A stretch of DNA of 13,345 bases from Gallionellaceae bacterium (GCA_030646595.1 JAUSKS010000103.1:1-13345); one strand, 5' to 3'. Shown: positions 6,523 to 13,345, counted from the first letter of the stretch. Numbers and translations are program-made. Notes: a model not told the origin generated them from the sequence alone.

Positions 6523-6560
6523 ACCCATCCCCATCCTAACCTTCCCCTTGAAGGGGAAGG
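6523..6560 (-). repeat. Type 2 REP-like palindrome inside the MITE-like element (right, inverted)
   Basis: CCTTCCCC (6540-6547) pairs perfectly with GGGGAAGG (6553-6560) around loop TTGAA, preceded by the C-rich flank CCCATCCCCATCCTAA. Read on the minus strand it matches the left copy in layout, so the two form an inverted pair with a spacer of about 26 bp. Confidence 0.75.
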
Positions 6561-6700
6561 ACTGGTTTCGTGGCTTGCAAGTGATTTTTTCGCTTAACCG
6601 AGTGCCATGAGGGCCAGGGGAGAGGGTTTGCACCATGGGATAAAAATTCAACTGCGTTTTTTAGGTTAATGCACCCCTGCAAAGGGAGAGAGAGAATCCG

Positions 6701-8890
6701 ATGAAAGGAACAAAAGGAAATATGAAAGACTATTCCGATACCACTTCGGAACTGGCCAAATTGCGCCGCCGCGCCAAAGCGCGGCTGGCCAAAAATAAAA
6801 CGGCGCTGCCGCGGGATGAAGCGGATGTGCAAAAATTGCTGCATGAATTGCTAGTGCACCAGATCGAGCTGGAAATTCAGAATGAGGAGTTGCTGGCTGC
6901 GCGTGATGCAGTCGAAGCCAGCCTGGTGCGCTACAGCGATCTGTATGATTTTGCGCCGGTCGGTTATTTCACGCTGGAGCGCGACGGCATCATCTGCCAG
7001 GCCAATCTGACCGGTGCCGGCATGCTGGGCGTGATGCGCTCGCACATCAGGAACAAGCGCCTGCGTTCTTTTGTGCATGCGGATTCGCTACCCGCCTTCA
7101 ATGATTTCATGATCCGGGTTTTTGCCAGCAATACCAAACAATTTTGCGAAATTACCCTGGCCCCGACGCCGCAACATCCGCAGCTGGAAGTGCATATAGA
7201 ATCTATCTGCGATGAACAGGGCCTGACGTGCAGCGCAGTGTTGTTCGATATTACTGCGCGCAAGCAGGCAGAAGCTGATCTGAGCCGGGTGGATACCTTG
7301 CAGAACGCCATTCTGACTAGCGCCGATTTCTCCATTATCGCCACCGATGCCCACGGTGTGATCCAATTATTCAATGCGGGGGCAGAGCGCATGCTGGGCT
7401 ACAGTGTGGCAGAGGTAGTCAACAAGCTCAGCCCGAGCGATATGCACGACGCGCAAGAAGTACGCGAACGCGCGCAAGCCTTGAGCTATGAATTTGGCAC
7501 ACCTATTGCGCCCGGTTTTCAGGCCCTGGCTTACAAGGCCGCGCGTGGCATAGTCGATACTTATGATTTGACCTATGTATGCCGCGATGGCAAACGCTTC
7601 CCGGCCATTGTGTCCATTACCGCGCTGCATGCGCAGGGCAAGATCATCGGCTATTTGCTGATAGGGGCGGATAACTCGGCGCGCAAACAGGCGGAAGAGG
7701 AGCTGAAAAGTGCCAAGGCGACCGCAGAAAAAGCCAGCATGGCCAAGTCCGATTTTATTTCCAACATGAGCCATGAATTGTGCACCCCGCTCAATGCCAT
7801 ACTCGGCTTTGCGCAATTGCTGACCATAGATGCCACGCCGCCCACGCCCGCGCAGAAGGAAAGCATAGACCAGATTCTGCAGGCGGGCTGGTTTCTGCTG
7901 AAGCTGATTAACGAAATTCTGGATCTGTCGCTGATTGAATCCGGCAAGAAGATGATGTCACCTGAGCCGGTGGCGGTGAGGGAAGTGCTGCAGGAATGTC
8001 ATTCCATGATCAAGCCGCAGGCCAAAGAGCGCGGCTTGAATATAATTTTTCCGGCGGATTGTCCTTATTATGTCCAGGCAGACCGCACCCGGCTGATGGA
8101 GGTGTTGATCAATCTCTTGTCCAATGCCCTCAAATATAACTGCGAACAAGGCAGTATTATCGTGGACTGCGTGGCTCATGATGCCGAGCACATTATTATC
8201 AGCGTCAAGGATACCGGCGCGGGTTTGCCGGAAGAAAAAGTGGAGCAACTGTTTCAACCTTTTAACCGCCTCGGCCAGGAGCAGGGGCGCGAAGAGGGCA
8301 CCGGCATAGGCTTGGCCATCAGCAAGCGGCTGGTAGAAGCGATGGGCGGCAGTATAGGCGTGGTCAGCACCCCTGGGGTGGGCAGCATGTTCTGGATAGA
8401 ATTAAACGCGGCGCAAGCGACGCGCGCTCTTCCCGGCAGCGAGCTTGCTGCGCTGACTCAAACGCAAAGCCGGGCGGATATGTCGGCCCGAACCCTGCTT
8501 TATGTCGAGGATAATGTGGCTAATCTGAAGCTGGTGGAGCAGCTGGTTGCCCGCCGGCCTGACCTGCGCATGCTGAGTGCAAGCGATGGGCATATGGGGA
8601 TCGCAGTGGCCCGTACGCATCAGCCGGATGTCATTTTAATGGACATCAATTTGCCCGGCCTCAATGGCCTCGAAGTCATGAAAATTTTAAATACTGATCC
8701 GTTGACTGCGCATATTCCCATTGTCGCACTCAGTGCCAATGCTATCCCGCGCGATGTTGAAACAGGGCTGCAAGCCGGATTCTTCCGCTACCTGACCAAG
8801 CCGATCAAGGTGCATGAGTTTATGGATACCCTGGATGTTGTGCTGGAATTTCCCAGGGGCCAGGGGCAGGTGACAGGTGAGCGAACATAG
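6701..8890 (+). CDS. Hybrid sensor histidine kinase (PAS-PAS-HisKA-HATPase-REC)
   Basis: A 729-residue kinase without predicted membrane segments, so probably cytoplasmic. A helical N-terminus (about 10-75, QKLLHELLVHQIELEIQNEE) leads to PAS 1 (about 78-190, DFAPVGYFTLERDG) and PAS 2 (about 200-335, SADFSIIATDAHGVIQLFN). HisKA carries phosphoacceptor H358 in SHELCTPLNAILGF, where Cys361 replaces the usual Arg. The HATPase domain has the N box (LINLLSNALKY), G1 (DTGAGLP) and G2 (GTGIGLAISKRLVEAMGG). The C-terminal receiver has D648 in ILMDINLPGLNG and K700 in TKPIK. No HPt domain follows, so a further phosphotransfer partner would lie elsewhere, or the receiver is autoregulatory. The ATG at 6701 follows a GGGAGAGAGAG stretch. 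An ATG at 6722 is an alternative, but an A/G-rich site lies less well before it. The kinase probably belongs with the upstream REC-PAS and CheB-CheR-PAS proteins. Confidence 0.9.
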   Translation: MKGTKGNMKDYSDTTSELAKLRRRAKARLAKNKTALPRDEADVQKLLHELLVHQIELEIQNEELLAARDAVEASLVRYSDLYDFAPVGYFTLERDGIICQANLTGAGMLGVMRSHIRNKRLRSFVHADSLPAFNDFMIRVFASNTKQFCEITLAPTPQHPQLEVHIESICDEQGLTCSAVLFDITARKQAEADLSRVDTLQNAILTSADFSIIATDAHGVIQLFNAGAERMLGYSVAEVVNKLSPSDMHDAQEVRERAQALSYEFGTPIAPGFQALAYKAARGIVDTYDLTYVCRDGKRFPAIVSITALHAQGKIIGYLLIGADNSARKQAEEELKSAKATAEKASMAKSDFISNMSHELCTPLNAILGFAQLLTIDATPPTPAQKESIDQILQAGWFLLKLINEILDLSLIESGKKMMSPEPVAVREVLQECHSMIKPQAKERGLNIIFPADCPYYVQADRTRLMEVLINLLSNALKYNCEQGSIIVDCVAHDAEHIIISVKDTGAGLPEEKVEQLFQPFNRLGQEQGREEGTGIGLAISKRLVEAMGGSIGVVSTPGVGSMFWIELNAAQATRALPGSELAALTQTQSRADMSARTLLYVEDNVANLKLVEQLVARRPDLRMLSASDGHMGIAVARTHQPDVILMDINLPGLNGLEVMKILNTDPLTAHIPIVALSANAIPRDVETGLQAGFFRYLTKPIKVHEFMDTLDVVLEFPRGQGQVTGERT

Positions 8891-8891
8891 G

Positions 8892-8923
8892 ACACTCCCC
8901 TCTTCCACCAGCGGGAGAAGGGG
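8892..8923 (+). repeat. Degenerate type 1 REP-like palindrome
   Basis: CTCCCCTCTTCC and GCGGGAGAAGGGG can pair imperfectly around an ACCA loop. Composition and position directly after a stop codon match the other REP-like elements, but the stem has mismatches. It sits in the 121-bp gap before the second Crp-like gene. Confidence 0.5.
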
Positions 8924-9011
8924 ATAGCGCCCACTCCGATTCTGAGCGATAACGCACAGAAGCCTGCAATAAAACCCACTACTCTCCAGCCCCAATCCCA
9001 TAGGAGCAGTA

Positions 9012-9728
9012 GTGTCAGTTTACCCCATGATTATTCCGGAAAATCGCTTGTTGGCCGACATGCCTGCGCATGATCGCGAAAGTTTTATGGCGCAGTGCGC
9101 ACGCGTGGAGTTGCAACTGGGCAGCGTGATCTGCCAGCCGGGCGAGCCTATCCGCTATGTGTACTTTCCCATAGACAGCTTTATTTCGCTGGTCAAGCCG
9201 GTGGATGAGCATGCCAATCTGGAAGTGGCCCTGGTCGGAAATGAAGGCATGCTGGGCATTTCGCTCATCCTCGGCGTGGAGATTTCACAACTGCAATTTC
9301 TGGTGCAGGGCGCAGGCTGGGCCTGGCGCATGGAATCGGGGGCCTTCCGCCGCATCTATCTGCAATACCCCGCGCTGCAAACCGAATTGAAGCGTTATCT
9401 GCATGTGTTGATGAGTCAGTTCGCACAGACTGCGGCATGCACCCGCTTTCATGTGGTGGAGGCACGTCTCGCGCGCTGGTTGCTGATGACACAAGACCGC
9501 GCGCATTCGGATGCCTTTCATGTTACGCATGAGTTTCTGGCTTATATGCTGGGGGTGCGCCGCGTGGGCGTAACCAAGGCAGCAGGCTCTTTGCAGAAAC
9601 GTACACTCATTCAGTATAGCCGCGGAGATATTAAAATACTGAACCGCGGTGGGCTGGAAGCGGCGGCTTGTGGTTGTTATCAGGCGGACAAGGAAACTTA
9701 TGAAAGTTTGCTGGGTTATTCGCGTTAA
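9012..9728 (+). CDS. Crp/Fnr-family transcriptional regulator (copy 2)
   Basis: A 238-residue cytoplasmic regulator. The beta-roll sensor (about 10-125) shows IRYVYFPIDSFISL and VGNEGMLGISLILG. The C-terminal winged helix-turn-helix (about 170-212) contains THEFLAYMLGVRRVGVTKAA and IQYSRGDIKILNR. As in copy 1, the Crp-type cAMP-phosphate Arg-Ser pair and the Fnr N-terminal Cys cluster are not seen, so its signal is unknown. The start is GTG at 9012: AGGAG (9002-9006) lies 5 nt before it, whereas the ATG at 9027 is 20 nt away. It is the last + strand gene of the signalling island, 121 bp after the hybrid kinase. Together with copy 1 it brackets the two-component genes. The two may regulate the island, each other or distant targets. 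The next gene is convergent. Confidence 0.88.
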   Translation: MSVYPMIIPENRLLADMPAHDRESFMAQCARVELQLGSVICQPGEPIRYVYFPIDSFISLVKPVDEHANLEVALVGNEGMLGISLILGVEISQLQFLVQGAGWAWRMESGAFRRIYLQYPALQTELKRYLHVLMSQFAQTAACTRFHVVEARLARWLLMTQDRAHSDAFHVTHEFLAYMLGVRRVGVTKAAGSLQKRTLIQYSRGDIKILNRGGLEAAACGCYQADKETYESLLGYSR

Positions 9729-9780
9729 AATTATTTTTAGCAACTGTGGCAGTATGGTGAGCAATTAAATACTCATCGAG

Positions 9781-9808
9781 ATAATAAAAAAGGCACCCGC
9801 AGGTGCCT
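9781..9808 (-). terminator. Rho-independent terminator of the porin gene
   Basis: Read on the minus strand, AGGCACC (9808-9802), loop TGCG and GGTGCCT (9797-9791) form a perfect 7-bp stem followed by TTTTTATTAT. It lies 22 bp beyond the porin stop. On the plus strand no T-run follows, so it serves only the minus-strand gene. Confidence 0.9.
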
Positions 9809-9830
9809 CAAGTCCTGGTAAAAATCAGAA

Positions 9831-10994
9831 TTAGAATGTGTGCTTCATGCCCAGCGATAATGCGCTGGGATCGGCTCCCGCACCTTTGGCGCTAACAAAA
9901 CCGCTGCTGGTGCCAGCATCGCCTGCAGCCAGACCATAGCTTGCATTAACATCGTTGCTTAGTTTGGTATAAATGGCATACAGCGTAGTGCGTTTGCTCA
10001 AGTTATGGTCGTAGCCCACAGTCATTTGCTTTGCGCCGCTCGATACTCTGTTACCTAGCTCACCTGCCTTGGCATAAGCCAGTTTGAGCGCACCATTACC
10101 GAACTTGTATTTGCCGGACACGGTAACTGCTTTGTGACCGTAGCAATTGCTGTCAGTTGAGCCGCTGCTGCAGGTGTAGACTGCGCCCGGGGTATTGACG
10201 TCGTCGCTGGTTTTTTCATAAGCCAAACCTGTTTCAAAGTCACCAAATTTGTAACCGGCCCCTACTTTTACTGCTTTTTCTTTTACGCCAATTGTCCCAG
10301 CACCATTATTACCCGCGTTATTACCGGTAGCAGTGCTGCCTATGTCATTGACCTGATAAGCAAAGCTTCCAAACAAGGCATCGGCCTCATACAGACCAGC
10401 CACAGATAGGGTTTTGCCCTTGATATCAGTCGAAGTAGCAGCTGCCTCAGCACCAGCGACATACGATGCCAGCACTGTCACGCCGCCAAAATTTGGACTG
10501 GTGTACATGACCACATCATTCGGACGTCCGTCGAACTGAAGTACAGAGTTTTTCCCTTTGATGGCACCACCCATCAAGGCACGGTTGTCACCCATTGAAT
10601 CACCGAACATATCCAGCCGCCGCGTGGCGATTTTATAGGGGGTATCGTGACGGCCCAATATCAATTGACCCCAGGACTCACCTTTCAATCCGGCGAAAGT
10701 ATTGCGTGTGCCGAAAGAACCACCCGCGTTATCCATGTCTATACGGCTTTCCACCTGCCAGATTGCGTTCAAGCCATCGCCTAATTCTTCTGTTCCTTTA
10801 AAGCCAATGCGCGAGGCATTGCTCGACACTTTGTTGGTGCTGACCCCTTGTGCGGTTGCTGTGTTACCGTTTTTGGTCATATCGATAGCAAGATTGGCTA
10901 TGCCGTAAACAGTTACGTTAGCATTGTCGGCCAGCGCTGGTAGCGGCAATGCCACAGCAATGGCCAGTGCGACAATAGTTAGTTTGGTTTGCAT
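9831..10994 (-). CDS. General outer-membrane porin (Gram-negative trimeric porin, betaproteobacterial type)
   Basis: A 387-residue beta-barrel protein allowing passive diffusion of small hydrophilic solutes across the outer membrane. The N-terminus MQTKLTIVALAIAVALPLPA is a signal peptide, with cleavage likely after ALA and before DNANVTVYG. The mature part has the familiar porin blocks VTVYGIANLAID, SRIGFKGTEELGDGLNAIWQVES, NTFAGLKGESWGQLILGRHDTP and VVMYTSPNFGG. It ends in the C-terminal Phe (GMKHTF) needed for outer-membrane assembly. Two Cys close together (YTCSSGSTDSNCYGHK) may make a disulfide in a surface loop. Reading continues upstream to 11027, but AGGGGA stands 7 nt before the ATG at 10994 and 4 nt before the adjacent ATG at 10997; both fit the signal peptide. 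A clear terminator follows. Pore selectivity cannot be read from the sequence. Confidence 0.93.
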   Translation of the reverse strand: MQTKLTIVALAIAVALPLPALADNANVTVYGIANLAIDMTKNGNTATAQGVSTNKVSSNASRIGFKGTEELGDGLNAIWQVESRIDMDNAGGSFGTRNTFAGLKGESWGQLILGRHDTPYKIATRRLDMFGDSMGDNRALMGGAIKGKNSVLQFDGRPNDVVMYTSPNFGGVTVLASYVAGAEAAATSTDIKGKTLSVAGLYEADALFGSFAYQVNDIGSTATGNNAGNNGAGTIGVKEKAVKVGAGYKFGDFETGLAYEKTSDDVNTPGAVYTCSSGSTDSNCYGHKAVTVSGKYKFGNGALKLAYAKAGELGNRVSSGAKQMTVGYDHNLSKRTTLYAIYTKLSNDVNASYGLAAGDAGTSSGFVSAKGAGADPSALSLGMKHTF

Positions 10995-11056
10995 CATCAG
11001 TTCCCCTGTCATTATTAACGCCGCCACATGCGACCGTGACAGAGTAAACTTAAATT

Positions 11057-11085
11057 ATTACAGAAAGATTAAGGAGAAATTACAG
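11057..11085 (-). promoter_or_regulatory. Pho-box-like direct repeats upstream of the porin gene
   Basis: On the minus strand CTGTAAT occurs at 11085-11079 and 11063-11057, exactly 22 bp apart. The related CCTTAAT lies midway at 11074-11068, giving three 7-mers with an 11-bp period and AT-rich spacers. PhoB sites are 11-bp direct repeats of CTGTCAT-like heptamers, so phosphate control of the porin is a possibility. The site is 63 bp upstream of the chosen start codon. Each unit deviates from consensus, and no convincing -10 could be fixed. The rest of the gap 10995-11136 shows nothing more. Confidence 0.3.
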
Positions 11086-11136
11086 GATTGTGACGTGAGT
11101 GTTGCAGTGATGGGAGCTGATAGAGGCTAGAGAATG

Positions 11137-12039
11137 TTAGCCACGTTTGGTGTTGCGCGCAGAACGGGCATACGCATTTTCTATCCATTTCTTGATTCGG
11201 TTGGCATCTCCAACACGGGTGCGTTTGCCTGACGAATCGAGCAGCACGATAATTACAGGACGTTGGGTAATTTTTGCAGCCATGACCAGGCAACGACCTG
11301 CTTCGCTGATATAGCCGGTTTTGGAAATGCCTATATCCCAAGCGGCACTTTTTACCAGGGGGTTAGTATTGCTGAAACGCAATGAACGCCGTCCAGTCAG
11401 TGCTACCAGATGGGAAGAAGAGGTAGTGTACTGGCGTATAGTCTGGTAGCGTTGTGCTGCCATCATCATTTTCACCAGGTCTTTTGCGGTGGAAACATTG
11501 CCACTATTCAAGCCTGTCGCATCACGAAAATAAGTATCTTGCATGCCTAATTCGCGTGCTTTGCTATTCATTTTTTCTACGGCAATTTCTCCGCCACCGG
11601 GAAAAGTGCGCGCTAATGCAGCTGCAGCACGATTCTCTGAAGCCATCAATGCCAGTTTGAGCAATTCGCCACGGGTCAGAACCATGCCCAGACGGATACG
11701 AGAACGGGTACCTTTAAGTGTGTCGAGGTCTTCAACCCCAATGCGGATTTCTTCTTCCAGCGGTAATTGCGCATCTAATATGATCATCGCAGTCATCAAC
11801 TTGGTGATGGAAGCGATAGGAACGATGGCATTGGCATTTTTGCTATATAGCGGGCGCTGGTCCTGCTCGTCGTAAATCAAGGCAATGGATGAGCGCAACT
11901 TGGGTGCGGAGGTATATTTGAATACGGTATTAGTCAGCTGCTCGTCGCGCTGTAAATACAATACCTCGTCATTAGGCTCGGCTTGTACCGACAAACCTTG
12001 TCCCAACAGCAATGCCAGTATTATCAGTTTTATGCGCAT
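11137..12039 (-). CDS. pbpG: D-alanyl-D-alanine endopeptidase, PBP7/8 type (peptidase family S11)
   Basis: A periplasmic serine penicillin-binding protein that cleaves D-Ala-meso-DAP cross-links in peptidoglycan and so helps remodel the wall. The 300-residue product starts with a signal peptide (MRIKLIILALLLGQGLSVQA, cleavage probably before EPNDE). It carries all three active-site motifs: S77-I-T-K80, S135-E-N137 and K241-T-G243. Other family blocks are NANAIVPIASITKLMTAM, FRDATGLNSGNVS and SNTNPLV. Length fits PBP7 (about 300 residues) better than DacA-type carboxypeptidases, which carry an additional C-terminal domain and anchor. The C-terminus is basic. No strong Shine-Dalgarno precedes the ATG at 12039. 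A good promoter lies just upstream. The porin gene follows 142 bp downstream on the same strand with no visible terminator between. Confidence 0.9.
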   Translation of the reverse strand: MRIKLIILALLLGQGLSVQAEPNDEVLYLQRDEQLTNTVFKYTSAPKLRSSIALIYDEQDQRPLYSKNANAIVPIASITKLMTAMIILDAQLPLEEEIRIGVEDLDTLKGTRSRIRLGMVLTRGELLKLALMASENRAAAALARTFPGGGEIAVEKMNSKARELGMQDTYFRDATGLNSGNVSTAKDLVKMMMAAQRYQTIRQYTTSSSHLVALTGRRSLRFSNTNPLVKSAAWDIGISKTGYISEAGRCLVMAAKITQRPVIIVLLDSSGKRTRVGDANRIKKWIENAYARSARNTKRG

Positions 12040-12071
12040 ATATTCTGTGAATTAAGTAAAACTACAAGCGG

Positions 12072-12099
12072 AGCATACCTCAATATTAAGGTAAATCAA
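12072..12099 (-). promoter_or_regulatory. Promoter of pbpG with a palindrome filling its spacer
   Basis: On the minus strand TTGATT (12099-12094) and TATGCT (12077-12072) are separated by 16 bp, a good sigma-70-like pair. The predicted start site lies about 26 nt before the pbpG ATG. A 16-bp near-palindrome, ACCTTAATATTGAGGT (12092-12077, one mismatched pair), occupies the spacer and touches the -10. That is a position where a repressor or a MerR-type activator would act. No candidate regulator gene adjoins. Confidence 0.6.
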
Positions 12100-12160
12100 T
12101 GAAATAGTGATGAACGGCCCTGTTATGCCGATAAGCGTAGCTGCGGAAACATCCTTAAAA

Positions 12161-13345
12161 TCAATTTTCTTCCTGCTGTTGCAATGCCCACATCTGCGCA
12201 TACAACCCTTGCTGTGCCAGCAATTCGCGATGAGTGCCACGCTCTACGATGCAGCCCTTGTCCATGACCAGTATTTGTTGCGCATCGACAATAGTGGATA
12301 AACGATGGGCAATGACCAGCGTGGTGCGGTTGCGCGCCACGTTGCGGAATTCATCCTGTATGGCCCGCTCGGACTTGGAATCCAAGGCCGAAGTGGCCTC
12401 ATCAAATATCAGGATGGCAGGTTGTTTCAGGATGGCGCGCGCAATGGCTACTCTTTGTTTTTCCCCGCCGGATAATTTTAAACCGCGTTCACCTACTTGA
12501 GTATCATAACCTTGCGGCAGGGATGCTATAAAGGTGTGAATATGTGCCGATTGCGCGGCTTGCAGCACTTCTTCACGCGACGCTGCCGGGCGACCATAGG
12601 CAATGTTGTAATAGATGCTGTCGTTGAACAACACGGTATCCTGCGGCACGATGCCGATGGCAGCGCGCAAGCTGGTTTGGGTCACGCTGCGGATATCCTG
12701 TCCATCAATCAGAATGCGGCCTGCGCTGACATCATAAAAACGGAACAGCAGGCGCGAGAGCGTGGATTTACCTGCTCCGCTGGAGCCCACCACGGCCACG
12801 ATATGGCCTGCCGGAATATCAAAGCTGACGTCTTGCAATATCTGCCGGTCCGGCTGATAGCTGAAAGCAACGTGTTCAAAACGCACCGCGCCACTGCGTA
12901 TCTGTAAGGCAACGGCAGTGGGTGCATCTTTTACTTCCCTATCCTCTTCCAGCAGGCGAAACATTTTTTCCATATCGGCCAGCGAGTTTTTGATTTCGCG
13001 ATAGACGAAACCCAGAAAGTGCATCGGCATATAAAGCTGCAACATAAATACATTGACCAATACCAGATCACCCACTGTCATGCGCCCTTGCGTTACTTCA
13101 TATGCTGCCAGCAGCATTAAGGCGGTGACGCCGATAGCAATGATGGTGCTTTGCCCGGCATTGAGCGAGGCTAACGAGGTCTGGTTTTTGACTGCCGAGG
13201 TTTCCCATTCGCGCATATGCTCATCGTAGCGCTGCGCCTCGAACTGTTCGTTGCCGAAATATTTCACCGTCTCGTAATTGTGCAAGCTGTCTATGGCACG
13301 TGTGTTGGCTTTGGAATCCATATCATTCATGGTGCGGCGAAAAAC
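12161..13345 (-). CDS. Atm1-type ABC exporter, C-terminal part (5' end outside window)
   Basis: A fused permease-ATPase half-transporter of the inner membrane. The Atm1/ABCB7/HMT1 group exports glutathione-linked or metal-thiol compounds. The frame is open to the right edge (FRRTMNDMDSKANTRAIDSL, then NYETVKYFGNE, a family hallmark), so about 394 residues are seen and the first membrane helices are missing. The last transmembrane helices are in the first half (TIIAIGVTALMLLAAYEV and LVLVNVFMLQLYMPMHFLGF). The nucleotide-binding domain follows with Walker A GSSGAGKST, signature LSGGEKQRVAIARAI, Walker B ILIFDEATSALD and H-loop IAHRLSTI. Stop TGA is at 12161-12163. The 121-bp gap to pbpG holds the pbpG promoter and no clear terminator. 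MsbA-like lipid exporters are the main alternative, but the VKYFGNE block favours Atm1. Confidence 0.9.
   Translation of the reverse strand, partial: VFRRTMNDMDSKANTRAIDSLHNYETVKYFGNEQFEAQRYDEHMREWETSAVKNQTSLASLNAGQSTIIAIGVTALMLLAAYEVTQGRMTVGDLVLVNVFMLQLYMPMHFLGFVYREIKNSLADMEKMFRLLEEDREVKDAPTAVALQIRSGAVRFEHVAFSYQPDRQILQDVSFDIPAGHIVAVVGSSGAGKSTLSRLLFRFYDVSAGRILIDGQDIRSVTQTSLRAAIGIVPQDTVLFNDSIYYNIAYGRPAASREEVLQAAQSAHIHTFIASLPQGYDTQVGERGLKLSGGEKQRVAIARAILKQPAILIFDEATSALDSKSERAIQDEFRNVARNRTTLVIAHRLSTIVDAQQILVMDKGCIVERGTHRELLAQQGLYAQMWALQQQEEN

Larger units (their letters stand above)
6422..6610. mobile_element. MITE-like 189-bp element with terminal inverted repeats, carrying two type 2 REPs
   Basis: The termini TCATGGCACTCAGTTAAGC (6422-6440) and GCTTAACCGAGTGCCATGA (6592-6610) are inverted repeats matching at 18 of 19 positions. 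The flanks repeat directly: CCAGGGGA at 6414-6421 and 6614-6621 is perfect over 8 bp, and 10 of 11 match if extended leftwards (6411-6421 against 6611-6621). This is the pattern of a transposed element with target duplication. Nothing inside codes for protein. It contains two type 2 palindromes in opposite orientation (6458-6478 and 6540-6560). No transposase is present in the window, so mobilisation in trans would be required. The element lies between the CheB-CheR and kinase genes and, with the surrounding REPs, accounts for most of the 413-bp non-coding gap 6288-6700. Confidence 0.6.

Noticed and set aside
6536..6844. A 102-codon minus-strand open frame across the kinase start
   Set aside because: It runs through the MITE-like repeat and antisense to the kinase N-terminus. 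There is no motif and no ribosome site.
1734..9728. Flagellar chemotaxis operon
   Set aside because: CheB and CheR domains are present, but CheA, CheW, CheY-type motor control and chemoreceptor genes are absent, and the neighbours are Crp-like regulators and a hybrid kinase.

Overview
The window looks like chromosomal DNA from a Gram-negative betaproteobacterium. The gene content and protein style resemble the Nitrosomonadales/Gallionellales/Methylophilales group, but this is an inference from gene families and not a taxonomic assignment. It holds nine protein genes (two cut by the window edges) and a dense set of GC-rich palindromic repeats. No rRNA, tRNA, CRISPR array or transposase gene was found.

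Layout. Positions 1-1552 (+) carry two housekeeping genes: the 3' end of rluD (23S rRNA pseudouridine synthase) and pgeF (laccase-domain protein). Positions 1734-9728 (+) form a signalling island: a Crp/Fnr-type regulator, a REC-PAS response regulator, an 881-residue CheB-CheR-PAS fusion, a PAS-PAS-histidine kinase-REC hybrid kinase, and a second Crp/Fnr-type regulator of the same subfamily as the first. Positions 9831-13345 (-) carry a general porin with its own terminator, a PBP7-type D,D-endopeptidase (pbpG-like) with a recognisable promoter, and most of an Atm1-type ABC exporter that runs off the right edge.

How the genes may work together. The island has sensor inputs (PAS domains), a kinase, two receiver domains, a methylesterase/methyltransferase fusion and two DNA-binding regulators. 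It has no CheA, CheW, chemoreceptor or HPt gene, so it is probably not a flagellar chemotaxis operon. A sensory circuit ending in transcriptional control by one or both Crp-like proteins is plausible, but the wiring is inferred only from adjacency.

Repeats. Two families of REP-like palindromes fill most of the gaps of the + strand half. Type 1 has CCCTCTCCC arms around a 3-nt loop; type 2 has C-rich arms around a 5-nt loop plus a G-rich tail, and occurs as inverted pairs. Two observations stand out. First, positions 6422-6610 look like a 189-bp MITE-like element with 19-bp terminal inverted repeats (18/19 matching) and an 8-11 bp target duplication. It is inserted in the tail of a type 1 REP and carries an inverted pair of type 2 REPs. 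Second, a type 1-like repeat lies inside pgeF (about 1283-1366), where it appears to be translated in frame as a Pro/Gly-rich insert.
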